From Virgibacillus proomii (lineage in GTDB: Bacteria; Bacillota; Bacilli; Bacillales; Amphibacillaceae): a stretch of DNA of 64,000 nt. This document shows, piece by piece, positions 1-8,120 of this stretch. The stretch spans positions 372,001 through 436,000 of the forward strand of contig NZ_JAHLNO010000019.1 in assembly GCF_018916875.1 (NCBI RefSeq). Direction: 5' to 3'. Position 1 is the stretch's first letter, and every line of letters starts with the position of its first letter. The notes under the pieces were generated by a model that was not told where the DNA came from, searched no databases, and was given only the letters and a program-made list of their open reading frames with translations. Position numbers and translations under genes: made by a program.

Positions 1-1
1 A

Positions 2-610
2 AGTAACTCTTTAGGATTAGATCCATTTTTCTTACAGACTTATGGAGCAATACCTTGTAACTATCATCCATATTATTTAGAGACAGAAAAGATTTTAACG
101 AAGCAAATAGAAGCTTACAAAGAGGGAAACCTTCCATCGGATGGAAGAACAAGAGAGGAGACAACGCTTTTTTCTATCTATGAAAGAAAATCTACAATAG
201 AATTGCCAAAGGGTTTAGAAGATCGAGAGGGTGCTGCCTGTGCAGAAGCAGCGATCAATGTGATAAAGTCAATTCACTATGATCAAAAACAAGTTCATGC
301 AGTAAGTGCTTGTAATAATGGAGCAATACCTTGGTTACCTGATGATGCATGTATTCAAGTAAACAGTGTTGTGGAACAATATCGGATTTCGCCTTTAAAT
401 TCCGAAATAATCCTTCCACATATCCGCGGATTTTTACAACTTATCAAAGCCTTTGAGGAGCTAACAGTAGAAGCTGCAGTAACTAGAAATATGGGCATTT
501 GTCTACAAGCATTAGCACTTCATCCATTGGTACCTGCAGAAAAAGCACATGCGTTAATTCAGGATTTATTTATGGAAAATGAAGCTTATTTTCATCCGGT
601 TTTTTATTAA
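2..610 (+). CDS. 6-phospho-beta-glucosidase, GH4 family (C-terminal part)
   Basis: The reading frame is open from base 2 to the stop at 608-610, so the gene begins before the window and about 200 C-terminal residues are visible. Motifs typical of GH4 phospho-glycosidases are present: YGAIPCNYHPYY near the start, then NNGAIPWLP, and LTVEAAVT followed by ALALHPLVP near the end. GH4 enzymes hydrolyse phosphorylated disaccharides in the cytoplasm using NAD+ and a divalent metal. An ATG at 203 gives a shorter frame, but the homology clearly begins upstream, so it is not the start. The gene probably belongs with the beta-glucoside PTS genes further on, where a second, GH1-type phospho-glucosidase lies. 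A hairpin terminator follows. Family confident; exact substrate (cellobiose, lichenan or chitobiose phosphate) not readable. Confidence 0.85.
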   Translation, partial: SNSLGLDPFFLQTYGAIPCNYHPYYLETEKILTKQIEAYKEGNLPSDGRTREETTLFSIYERKSTIELPKGLEDREGAACAEAAINVIKSIHYDQKQVHAVSACNNGAIPWLPDDACIQVNSVVEQYRISPLNSEIILPHIRGFLQLIKAFEELTVEAAVTRNMGICLQALALHPLVPAEKAHALIQDLFMENEAYFHPVFY

Positions 611-634
611 GAACCAACCTTTTTTAGATTTGAA

Positions 635-680
635 AAGCTACTTAAGTGGTAAAAATTAGAACTACTTAAGCAGCTTTTTT
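635..680 (+). terminator. Intrinsic terminator after GH4 gene
   Basis: A 14-bp nearly perfect stem (AGCTACTTAAGTGG against CTACTTAAGCAGCT) with a short AT loop is followed by six T. It starts 25 bases after the GH4 stop codon. Confidence 0.85.
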
Positions 681-762
681 CTTATAAAGTATATGACCGA
701 TGCAGAAGACGGTCTAATTCTAACAGTTATTCGCTACGTCATAGGCATGAAAAACGTATCTA

Positions 763-801
763 CTCCCACTTATCGACCTTGTGATCTGATTGAAGTGGGA
801 G
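763..801 (-). mobile_element. Right-end hairpin of an IS200/IS605-type (TnpB) element
   Basis: CTCCCACTT and AAGTGGGAG form a 9-bp perfect stem with a 21-base loop, just beyond the 3' end of the TnpB remnant on the minus strand. In TnpB-carrying elements the right end lies here and supplies the 3' part of the guide RNA. The same 9-bp stem recurs in hairpin A of the RepA repeats. The matching left end and a tnpA gene are not seen. Confidence 0.6.
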
Positions 802-837
802 ATTCCTAAGTAAAGGTTTCTATCAAATCCTAATTGA

Positions 838-1570
838 TTAAGCTATCCCCGTCATTCCAACGGTTAAAAGTCTTATAGCTTCATTTTTAAGATTTTGTCC
901 TGCGTTAATATCACGATCGTGATGTGTGCCATAAGAAGGGCAGTCCTACTCACGAAGGTTTAGACGTCTTTATTTTGGTATCCACAATATGAACATAGTT
1001 GAGAACTAGCAAAAGTTTTAGATACAGCAACTACTTCTTTGCCATACCATTTTGCTTTGTAATCAAGCATCGTTCTGAATTGTGATCACGATACTTCACT
1101 GATTGCTTTTAACTTATTATTCTTTAGCATGTTAGATACTTGCAAATCTTCAATACCAATGATGTCGTGGTTTTTGATAATGTAGGTAGAGATTTTTTGC
1201 AAATAGTCTGTTCTTGCATTGGTAATACGTTCGTGGATTCTAGCAACCTTGATACGTTGTTTATTCCAATTTCGGAAAACGATATATTTCTTTACCTGTT
1301 TTTTCACTCGTTGTATAGTGTTCGGATGTGGGTGACCATAGCTATTGTTTTTATCGGCACTATAAATAGCTACAGATGGCTTAACAGTCTTTAAAAATTC
1401 GACTGCGCTTGATGTGTTTGAACCATGATGACCAAGCTGTAAAATATCTGCTTTGAGATTATTATTTAATTCAATCATGGTTAACTCTTCTGTTTGGCCA
1501 GCATCTCCAGTAAATAAAAAGCTAGCCTTGTTTTCATGTAAAGTACTCCTTGAACTTAGTGCATAGACTG
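838..1570 (-). pseudogene. Chimeric remnant: ComEC-like metallo-hydrolase fragment joined to TnpB fragment
   Basis: Read on the minus strand, the upstream part (about 1560-1285) encodes the end of a ComEC/ComA-type metallo-beta-lactamase domain: LFTGDAG, then ADILQLGHHGSNTS, then NSYGHPHP. It runs in frame into the C-terminal part of a TnpB/OrfB nuclease: KQRIKVARIHE, a RuvC motif GIEDLQVSNML, then after stops [11 protein letters not shown] and HHDRDINAGQN. The TnpB part is broken by a Trp-to-stop change (TGA at 1086-1088), a frameshift after YQNKDV, a second Trp-to-stop change (REW), and loss of one zinc cysteine (CPSY). The N-terminal parts of both genes are missing. Probably an insertion followed by deletion. 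Not functional as either protein. Confidence 0.75.
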
Positions 1571-1720
1571 TATAAAAAAGGAAAAACAGCCCTTGACATG
1601 AGCTGTTGAATGATAAGTTTATTCCAAAGAAGGAAAATAGTTTTTTCACAAGAGTTAATATTTTTATATTACTATTCCATTAACATTCTGTAGGAATAAC
1701 AGGAAATTTTACGAGTTTGA

Positions 1721-1908
1721 TTTATCCCGCATGTAAGGTGCCGTAAGACTCCCACTTCAAGACCTGAGTTGATACAAAAGGGTCTAAGTGGGAGAAAACG
1801 GCACCTAAATGCCCGATTCGTTCAAAAGGCCTTTAGATCATACCCTTGTGGTACTAACATTCAGTAGGAGATGGAAGAAAACTCCTACTGAATGAAGTTT
1901 CACTTTAT
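1721..1908 (+). repeat. RepA element copy (two-hairpin dispersed repeat)
   Basis: Full-length copy bounded by TTTAT at both ends. Hairpin A: AGGTGCCGT / ACGGCACCT outer stem, CTCCCACTT / AAGTGGGAG inner stem, AGACC / GGTCT tip. Hairpin B: ATTCAGTAGGAG / CTCCTACTGAAT. The element ends with GAAGTTTCACTTTAT. It lies at the 3' end of the convergent gene gabD, whose stop codon falls inside the terminal TTTAT. Confidence 0.9.
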
Positions 1909-3296
1909 AAGTTGCCGATCGATAAATACTTTGTTTCTAAATAAGGTTCAATTCCTTCTAGCCCACCTTCACGACCAAGACCACTTTCTTTCATACCTCC
2001 AAACGGTGCATGAGCTGCAGATGGGCCGCCATCATTCCACCCGATAATTCCATACTCCAAATGTTCATGAAGATATATACCAGTTCGATAATCATTCGTA
2101 AAGAAATATGCGGCAAGACCATATGGTGAATTATTTGCTAATTTAACAGCTTCATCAAGCTCTTTAAATACCGTAATTGGAGCAACTGGACCAAAAGTCT
2201 CTTCGTGCATAATATCCATATCTTCGTTTACGTTATTTAGTATGGTTGGATGTACAAAATAATAGTCTTTTTCTTCATCCGTATCAAACTGATCACCTAA
2301 TAAAACGTCAGCACCTTTTTTCTTTGCATCCGTAATTTGGTCAACAATTTTTTCATAGCTGCTTTTATTAATGATTGGACCAATATCTACTCCTTTATCC
2401 AGTCCATTTCCGATTTTAAGCTGTTTTGCAAATTGAACAAACTTTTCAGCGAATTCATCAACAATATCTTCATGGACAATCACACGGTTTGCACAAACAC
2501 AGGTTTGACCGGCGTTACGAAATTTGGTAGTAACGGTCTCTTTAGCGGCAAGCTCCACATCAGCGTCCTTGGCGACAATTAAAGGAGCATGTCCACCGAG
2601 CTCCATTGTTACATGTTTAACAGTATTGGCACTATTTTTTATTAATTGTTTTCCAACTGAAGTAGAACCGGTAAACGTTATTTTTCGCACATATTTGCTG
2701 TCTGTAAACAAATCGCCAATTTCTTTTCCTGAGCCTGTAACATATTGAATGGCGTCTTTCGGTATTCCAGCTTCATGTGCCAATTCAATCATACGAATTC
2801 CTGTTAGTGGAGTTTCAGATGCTGGTTTTACAATAAATGTACAACCTGCAGCAAGTGCCGGTGCGGCCTTTCTCGTCATCATAGCTGCCGGAAAATTCCA
2901 TGGTGTAATGGCAGCAACTAATCCAACGGGCTGCTTACTAATAATAATTCGCTTTGTTTCCGTATTGGCAGGGATCATCCGGCCATAAATTCGCTTTGCC
3001 TCTTCTGCATACCAGTCAATATAACTTGCTGCGTATTCTACTTCTCCGTATGATTCTTTTAATGGTTTTCCGTTTTCCATTGTCATCATTTTAGCAAGTT
3101 CAGCTTTATTTTCCCTCACCTTTACAGCCCAATTATTTAGCAACTCGGACCGCTTATGAGCATTTGTTTTAGCCCACTTTGGAAAATAATCAAAACCTTT
3201 ACGTAAAGCTGTTTCGACTTCCTCCTGACTAAACTTCTTAATTTCTTTAATTACTTCTCCAGTAGCTGGATTTTTAACTGTTATCGTGTTTGCCAT
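1905..3296 (-). CDS. gabD: Succinate-semialdehyde dehydrogenase (NAD(P)+), aldehyde dehydrogenase superfamily
   Basis: The 463-residue product has the usual length for GabD. Conserved ALDH features are visible: TPWNFP at 131-136, FTGSTSVGK at 208-216 for the nucleotide site, the general base Glu232 in MELGG, the catalytic Cys266 in GQTC, and HEETFGPV near the C-terminus. The enzyme oxidises succinate semialdehyde to succinate in the cytoplasm, the last step of GABA breakdown. The ATG at 3296 has an AAGGGAG Shine-Dalgarno sequence. No GABA aminotransferase lies nearby, so the gene stands alone between unrelated genes. Oddity: the last codon and stop (Leu-TAA) lie at the boundary of a RepA repeat, so the repeat may have replaced the original C-terminus. 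Other semialdehyde substrates cannot be excluded. Confidence 0.9.
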   Translation of the reverse strand: MANTITVKNPATGEVIKEIKKFSQEEVETALRKGFDYFPKWAKTNAHKRSELLNNWAVKVRENKAELAKMMTMENGKPLKESYGEVEYAASYIDWYAEEAKRIYGRMIPANTETKRIIISKQPVGLVAAITPWNFPAAMMTRKAAPALAAGCTFIVKPASETPLTGIRMIELAHEAGIPKDAIQYVTGSGKEIGDLFTDSKYVRKITFTGSTSVGKQLIKNSANTVKHVTMELGGHAPLIVAKDADVELAAKETVTTKFRNAGQTCVCANRVIVHEDIVDEFAEKFVQFAKQLKIGNGLDKGVDIGPIINKSSYEKIVDQITDAKKKGADVLLGDQFDTDEEKDYYFVHPTILNNVNEDMDIMHEETFGPVAPITVFKELDEAVKLANNSPYGLAAYFFTNDYRTGIYLHEHLEYGIIGWNDGGPSAAHAPFGGMKESGLGREGGLEGIEPYLETKYLSIGNL

Positions 3297-3465
3297 GATA
3301 AAACTCCCTTCTCTAATAAATTTTTTATTTATAGTATATTCCCTTTTTTAGTATAAAGGAAAACATTGAATTAAACTAATCATTGTGAAAATTAATTCCT
3401 GGTCTAAAACACTATTAGAACCTTAAAAATAATTATAGAATGTGATCTAAAATCACAAGAAAACC

Positions 3466-3585
3466 CCTAAGTAGGCGCTAACGACGCCTCAATACCTTAT
3501 TTATTAAAAGCCTTTAGTTCATATCCTTACGCTACTAACAATCAGTAAGGATGAAAGAAAACCCAACTGATTTGAAAGTTTCACT
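3466..3585 (+). repeat. Degenerate RepA remnant
   Basis: Remnants of RepA can be followed: AAAGCCTTTAG-TCATA, CTACTAACAATCAGTA, and GAAAGTTTCACT. The first hairpin is largely lost. The rest of 3297-3938 holds no credible gene; the 69-codon minus-strand frame there has no ribosome binding site or recognisable features. Confidence 0.6.
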
Positions 3586-3875
3586 AAGTGTTAAGTAAAT
3601 ACCAATTTACGCCCTTTTTGAGATTGCAAAACAAGCATTGCGGTTCTTTCTTAAGATGAATGCACAAAAAGAAAGGCCTTCTTTTAAAAAAGCGGAGAGA
3701 GAGCTTGGCGAGTGATAAAGCGCAGAAGATAATCGAGTTGCTCTTATATAGAGTTAAAATGTTATTACCTATGTTGAATAAACTTAACAGCATCCTTTTT
3801 GACTAAATTCTTATAAAAACATCAAAAAATAATATTTTCCGTCTTTAGAAGGAAAAAGTATGTGTTTAGTTAAGC

Positions 3876-3916
3876 AAAGGAGTCTACTAAAATAAAGATA
3901 AAGGATCCTACTAAAT
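3876..3916 (+). promoter_or_regulatory. Direct repeat upstream of the lic-type PTS operon
   Basis: Two 17-base direct repeats, AAAGGAGTCTACTAAAA (3876) and AAAGGATCCTACTAAAT (3900), lie 24 bases apart just before the ribosome binding site of the IIB gene. They could be binding sites for a PRD regulator of the LicR type. No good promoter hexamers were recognised around them, so this is a weak inference. Confidence 0.3.
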
Positions 3917-3938
3917 CTAAATTAAGGAGGGAATTAAT

Positions 3939-4253
3939 GTGAAACATATATTGTTAGCGTGTTCAGCGGGTATGTCAACAAGTCTACTTGTTTCTAAAAT
4001 GGAAGAGGTAGCAAAGGAAAAAGGCGAACAAGTTAAAATATGGGCTGTGGCACAGGATAAAGTTATCAAAGAAATTGAAAAGGCAGATGTGTTACTAATT
4101 GGCCCGCAAATGCGTTTTTTAAAGAAAAAATTGTCTAAAATCGCAGCCGATGCAAATGTAAAGATGGATGTGATTGACCCTGTAGCTTATGGAAGAATCG
4201 ATGGAGAAGCAGTGCTTAAAAGAGCGCTAGAATTGTTAAAAGAAGTTAACTAA
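3939..4253 (+). CDS. licB: PTS lactose/cellobiose-family IIB component
   Basis: A 104-residue protein with the IIB signature ILLACSAGMSTSLLVSKM; Cys8 is the expected phosphorylation site. It receives phosphate from the IIA protein and passes it to the beta-glucoside as the sugar enters through IIC. The start is GTG at 3939, preceded by AAGGAGG eight bases upstream. An ATG two bases earlier is in another frame and stops at once (ATGTGA). It is the first gene of a IIB-IIC-IIA-glycosidase operon, the same order as licB-licC-licA-licH in B. subtilis, except that the glycosidase here is GH1. The symbol is given by this analogy; the sugar could be cellobiose, lichenan oligosaccharides or another aryl/alkyl beta-glucoside. 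Confidence 0.9.
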   Translation: MKHILLACSAGMSTSLLVSKMEEVAKEKGEQVKIWAVAQDKVIKEIEKADVLLIGPQMRFLKKKLSKIAADANVKMDVIDPVAYGRIDGEAVLKRALELLKEVN

Positions 4254-4273
4254 TTTAGTGGAGGCAAACGATA

Positions 4274-5560
4274 ATGAATACATTTATGAAGACATTAGAA
4301 AATGTGTTGTTGCCAATTGCGGATAAGTTGAATAATAATCGCTATTTAACAGCATTACGTGATGGATTTATGGTTGCTTTACCAATTATTATCTTTGGTT
4401 CAATTTTTGTAGTAATCGCAAACCTTCCTTTCCTTGATCGTTTAATGAGTGAAGATACCTTTTTAGCTTATCAAAATGCATTGGGGCCCGCTTCAGCTTC
4501 AACTCTAAGTATTATGGGTATGTTTGTCATTGTAGGTATTGGCTATAAAATGACAGAACATTACGGTAATGATGGTATATATGGAGGGGTAGTTGCGTTA
4601 ACTGCATTTTTAATTCTGACTCCACAGGTTTTGGAAGGCGTAACAGGTGTTATTCCCACTGCAAGTTTAGGAGCACAAGGGATGTTCTTAGGGATTTTTA
4701 CAGCATTTTTTTCGGCAGAATTATATAACTTTTTTGTAAAAAAGAACTGGATCATTAAAATGCCTGCTGGAGTTCCAAATGCAGTTTCCAAATCATTTAG
4801 CGCCTTAATTCCAATTACTTTAACACTAACATTGTTCTTGATTGTTAGAATCTTATTCAGTTATACAGGATTTGAAACAGTGCAAAACTTTATCTATACA
4901 ATCATTCAGCAACCGTTAACGAAACTTGGCAGTGGATTACCTGCAACAATCTTAGCTGTTTTACTTATTCAGCTATTTTGGTTCTTTGGTTTGCATGGGC
5001 AAATAATTATCAACTCTGTATTCGATCCAATTTGGTATACGCTTAATGAGCAAAATTTATCGGCATTTCAAGCGGGATCAGAGCTTCCTAATATTGTAAC
5101 AAAGCAGTTTATTGATTCATTTCTTGTAGGTATGGGTGGATCAGGAATGACACTTGCTGTAATTATTCTTATTTTTATTATCGGTCGAAGCAGACAAATA
5201 AAAGAACTAGGGAAGCTTGGAGCTCCAGCTGGATTGTTTAATGTTAATGAGCCAATTATATTTGGGTTACCAATCATTATGAATCCACTCGTTATTATTC
5301 CGTGGCTGCTGGCACCAGTAGTAGTAACCGTTATTACTTATTTTGCAATGGCAACTGGACTTTGTCCTCCTCCGGCAGGGATTATTGTTCCATGGACAAC
5401 ACCGGTTATTTTAAATGGATTTCTAGCTACGGGAAACGCCTGGCAAGGGGGTGTGCTTCAAGCAGTTAACTTATTAGTAGTTATGGCAATATGGTGGCCA
5501 TTCTTAAAAATTATGGATAAAAGCTACTACGAAAAAGAGAACAAAGGTACAGATAGCTAA
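4274..5560 (+). CDS. licC: PTS lactose/cellobiose-family IIC permease
   Basis: A 428-residue polytopic membrane protein with about ten hydrophobic segments. Typical IIC features include NRYLTALRDGFMVALP near the N-terminus, LFWFFGLHGQIIINSVFDP in the middle, LFNVNEPIIFGLPIIMNP and a WTTPVILNGFLATG stretch near the C-terminus. It forms the sugar channel and couples transport to phosphorylation by the IIB protein. It starts 21 bases after the IIB stop with a GTGGAGG ribosome binding site and is followed within 20 bases by the IIA gene, so the three PTS genes are cotranscribed. Assignment to the beta-glucoside/cellobiose type rests on family likeness and on the downstream 6-phospho-beta-glucosidase. 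Confidence 0.9.
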   Translation: MNTFMKTLENVLLPIADKLNNNRYLTALRDGFMVALPIIIFGSIFVVIANLPFLDRLMSEDTFLAYQNALGPASASTLSIMGMFVIVGIGYKMTEHYGNDGIYGGVVALTAFLILTPQVLEGVTGVIPTASLGAQGMFLGIFTAFFSAELYNFFVKKNWIIKMPAGVPNAVSKSFSALIPITLTLTLFLIVRILFSYTGFETVQNFIYTIIQQPLTKLGSGLPATILAVLLIQLFWFFGLHGQIIINSVFDPIWYTLNEQNLSAFQAGSELPNIVTKQFIDSFLVGMGGSGMTLAVIILIFIIGRSRQIKELGKLGAPAGLFNVNEPIIFGLPIIMNPLVIIPWLLAPVVVTVITYFAMATGLCPPPAGIIVPWTTPVILNGFLATGNAWQGGVLQAVNLLVVMAIWWPFLKIMDKSYYEKENKGTDS

Positions 5561-5575
5561 TGAGAGGTGAAGAAA

Positions 5576-5881
5576 GTGGATTCAACAACTGAGATTGCAT
5601 TTCAAATTATCTTATATGCAGGTAATGGTAAGACAAGTATAATGGAAGCTATTCAAGCAGCTAAAGCGGGAAACTTTACTAGAGCTAATCAGCTCGTCGA
5701 AAAAGCAGGAGAAGAGATAGGAAAGGCACATAAATACCAAACTTTACTTCTCAAGAAGGAAGCGAATGGTGAGGGAAACATCATCAATGTAATGCTCATA
5801 CACTCACAGGATCATTTGATGACAACAATGACAATGAGAGATCTAGCTATCGAAATTATTGAAATCTATCGTTATAAATAA
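5576..5881 (+). CDS. licA: PTS lactose/cellobiose-family IIA component
   Basis: A 101-residue IIA(Lac) family protein. The conserved IHSQDHLMT motif holds the phosphorylated histidine and the metal-binding aspartate of the trimeric IIA proteins. It takes phosphate from HPr and hands it to IIB. The frame is open from GTG 5567, but AGAGGTGA at 5563-5570 is the ribosome binding site, so the GTG at 5576 is the more likely start (MDSTTEIAFQ). It lies 15 bases after the IIC gene and 24 before the GH1 gene, inside the same operon. Confidence 0.88.
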   Translation: MDSTTEIAFQIILYAGNGKTSIMEAIQAAKAGNFTRANQLVEKAGEEIGKAHKYQTLLLKKEANGEGNIINVMLIHSQDHLMTTMTMRDLAIEIIEIYRYK

Positions 5882-5905
5882 GCTTTTATACAGGAGGATA
5901 TAATC

Positions 5906-7282
5906 ATGAAATATAAGTTTCCTAGTAACTTTTGGTGGGGAAGTGCGACTTCTGCAACACAAATTGAGGGAGCTGCCAGTGAAGAAGGTAAAGATAAAAA
6001 TATATGGGATTATTGGTTTGAAAAAGAGCCGAATCGCTTTTTTGACCAAGTCGGTCCTGAAAAAACATCAAATTTCTATTATACCTACAAACAAGATATT
6101 CAACATATGAAAGAAATTGGACATAATAGTTTTCGTTTATCTATATCATGGTCGCGTCTTTTACCAAATGGTAAAGTTAATCAGAAAGCAGTGGATTTTT
6201 ATGATCATGTAATTAATGAATTAATTGCTAATGGCATAGAGCCTTTTGTTAATCTATTTCATTTTGATATGCCTTTAAGCATGCAAGAACTAGGCGGTTG
6301 GGAAAATAGAATTGTTGTAGAAAAGTATAAAGAATATGCAAACATTTGCTTTCAACTGTTTGGTGATCGTGTGAGAAAATGGTTTACTTTTAATGAACCA
6401 ATTGTACCGGTTGAGGGCGGTTATTTATATGATTTTCATTATCCTAATATAGTAGATGCTAAGAGAGCTGTACAGGTAGCTTATCATACAATGATTGCAC
6501 ATGCGAAGGCAATTCAGCTATTTCGTCGCTTTAATTTTAAAGATAGTAAGATAGGTATTATTTTAAACTTAACTCCTTCCTATCCTAGAAGTAATAATCC
6601 TGCCGATCTTAGAGCATCGAGGATTGCGGATTTATTTTTTAATCGAAGCTTTTTAGATCCAGCAGTTTACGGAGAATATCCATCAGAATTAATTGAAATT
6701 TTAACAAAATATGGACAAATGCCAAATACAGAAGTGACAGATAAAGAACTCTTAAAAGCAAATACAATTGATATTTTGGGAATCAATTATTACCAACCAC
6801 GGCGCGTTAAAGCTAAAGAATATTTACCTAATCCTTATGCTCCTTTTATGCCGGATATGTTTTTTGATCTATATGAGATGCCCGGTAGAAAAATGAACGC
6901 GTATCGAGGCTGGGAAATATATGAAAAAGGAATATATGATATTTTAGTAAATCTAAGGGATAATTATGGAAATATTGAATCATTTATTTCAGAAAATGGA
7001 ATGGGAGTTCAGGATGAAGAACGCTTTATAAAAGATGGAGTAATTCAAGATGATTACCGGATTGACTTTATTCGTGAACATTTGAAATGGGTACATAAAG
7101 CAATTGCAGAAGCTTGTAATGTTAAAGGGTATCATTTATGGACGTTCATGGATAATTGGTCATGGCTGAATGCGTATAAAAATCGTTATGGTTTTTACTC
7201 TGTCGAATTAAGTACTATGAAACGAACTCCTAAAAAAAGTGCTTATTGGTTCAAAAAAATAGCTGAAAACAATGGTTTCTAA
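5906..7282 (+). CDS. 6-phospho-beta-glucosidase, GH1 family
   Basis: A 458-residue cytoplasmic enzyme of normal GH1 length. The acid/base Glu164 lies in TFNEP (161-165) and the nucleophile Glu363 in ISENG (361-365); the N-terminal FPSNFWWGSATSATQIEG is the classical GH1 signature. It should split the phosphorylated disaccharide delivered by the preceding PTS into glucose and glucose 6-phosphate. The ATG has a CAGGAGGATA ribosome binding site. It closes the IIB-IIC-IIA-GH1 operon. A GH4 enzyme with a similar job lies at the left edge of the window, so the locus may carry two mechanistically different phospho-glucosidases. A block of three RepA elements begins about 40 bases after the stop. Confidence 0.92.
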   Translation: MKYKFPSNFWWGSATSATQIEGAASEEGKDKNIWDYWFEKEPNRFFDQVGPEKTSNFYYTYKQDIQHMKEIGHNSFRLSISWSRLLPNGKVNQKAVDFYDHVINELIANGIEPFVNLFHFDMPLSMQELGGWENRIVVEKYKEYANICFQLFGDRVRKWFTFNEPIVPVEGGYLYDFHYPNIVDAKRAVQVAYHTMIAHAKAIQLFRRFNFKDSKIGIILNLTPSYPRSNNPADLRASRIADLFFNRSFLDPAVYGEYPSELIEILTKYGQMPNTEVTDKELLKANTIDILGINYYQPRRVKAKEYLPNPYAPFMPDMFFDLYEMPGRKMNAYRGWEIYEKGIYDILVNLRDNYGNIESFISENGMGVQDEERFIKDGVIQDDYRIDFIREHLKWVHKAIAEACNVKGYHLWTFMDNWSWLNAYKNRYGFYSVELSTMKRTPKKSAYWFKKIAENNGF

Positions 7283-7323
7283 TTGATATGGATGAAGTGG
7301 TAGAAAGGGAATAAAGTAAATCG

Positions 7324-7477
7324 TTTATCCCGCATGTAAGGTGCCGTAAGCCTCCCACATTAAGATTCTGAGTTAATACAAAAGGGTCTAAGTGGTAGAA
7401 AACGGCACCTAAATGCCCGATTCGTTCAACTAACATTCCGTGTAAAAAGCGTTCTACGGAATGAAGTTTCACTTTAT
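7324..7477 (+). repeat. RepA element, tandem copy 1 of 3
   Basis: Short form of RepA (149 bp plus shared TTTAT). The middle segment is missing and hairpin B is CATTCCGT / ACGGAATG instead of CATTCAGTAGGAG / CTCCTACTGAATG, so both arms have changed together. Apparently identical to the next copy. Confidence 0.9.
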
Positions 7478-7626
7478 CCCGCATGTAAGGTGCCGTAAGC
7501 CTCCCACATTAAGATTCTGAGTTAATACAAAAGGGTCTAAGTGGTAGAAAACGGCACCTAAATGCCCGATTCGTTCAACTAACATTCCGTGTAAAAAGCG
7601 TTCTACGGAATGAAGTTTCACTTTAT
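7473..7626 (+). repeat. RepA element, tandem copy 2 of 3
   Basis: Second short copy, read as identical to the first over its 149-bp period. It shares its left TTTAT with the right end of copy 1 and its right TTTAT with copy 3. Confidence 0.9.
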
Positions 7627-7810
7627 CCCGCATGTAAGGTGCCGTAAGCCTCCCACATTAAGATCCTGAGTTAATACAAAAGGGTCTAAGTGGTAGAAAA
7701 CGGCACCTAAAAGCCCGATTCGTTCAAGGGCCTTTAGGTCATACCCTTCTAGGTACTAACGTTCAGTAGGAGATGGAAGAAAATCCCTGCTGAATGAAGT
7801 TTCACTTTAT
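7622..7810 (+). repeat. RepA element, tandem copy 3 of 3
   Basis: Full-length form with the middle segment and a hairpin B close to the common type (CATTCAGTAGG...CTGCTGAATG). It is fused to copy 2 through one shared TTTAT. Between 7811 and 8120 no further gene is seen, only the inverted repeat listed next and the start region of the regulator. Confidence 0.9.
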
Positions 7811-8020
7811 TCCCTCCATTCAATAAATATGGAGAATAAATGAAAAAGCAGATATAGGTTGTACAGATTTTTTCGTTCAATTTGCTGAATGGTTAATTAC
7901 GTGTACTCTTTTTCAACAAGTAAAGATTATCATCTGTCCATCAATAAAAACGGTAATAAACAATAGGAAATGTTAAAATAAAAGAGAAAGCAAGAGAATT
8001 TGTCAGGAAAAGAGGAAGTT

Positions 8021-8066
8021 TTCCATTTTTTACGATGAAGTCAATCAAACAAAATGGAAATTTTAA
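8021..8066 (+). promoter_or_regulatory. Inverted repeat upstream of PRD regulator gene
   Basis: TTTTCCATTTT and AAAATGGAAAT form an interrupted inverted repeat about 55-100 bases before the regulator start. It may be an operator or a leader hairpin. There is no T-run after it. Function not determined. Confidence 0.35.
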
Positions 8067-8120
8067 TGTCCTGTATAAGTAACCTTTTTAAAATTGAATA
8101 ATGTCAAGAGGAGAAAAGAA

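Noticed and set aside
3584..3793. 69-codon minus-strand frame between gabD and the lic-type operon
   Set aside because: No ribosome binding site, no recognisable domain, starts and ends in degenerate repeat sequence.
3799..3835. TTGACT ... TAATAT as promoter of the lic-type operon
   Set aside because: The spacer would be 25 bases, too long for a sigma-A promoter; no better pair was found.
7251..7484. 77-codon minus-strand frame after the GH1 gene
   Set aside because: It lies in RepA copies and the end of the GH1 gene; the identical neighbouring copies show it is just repeat sequence.
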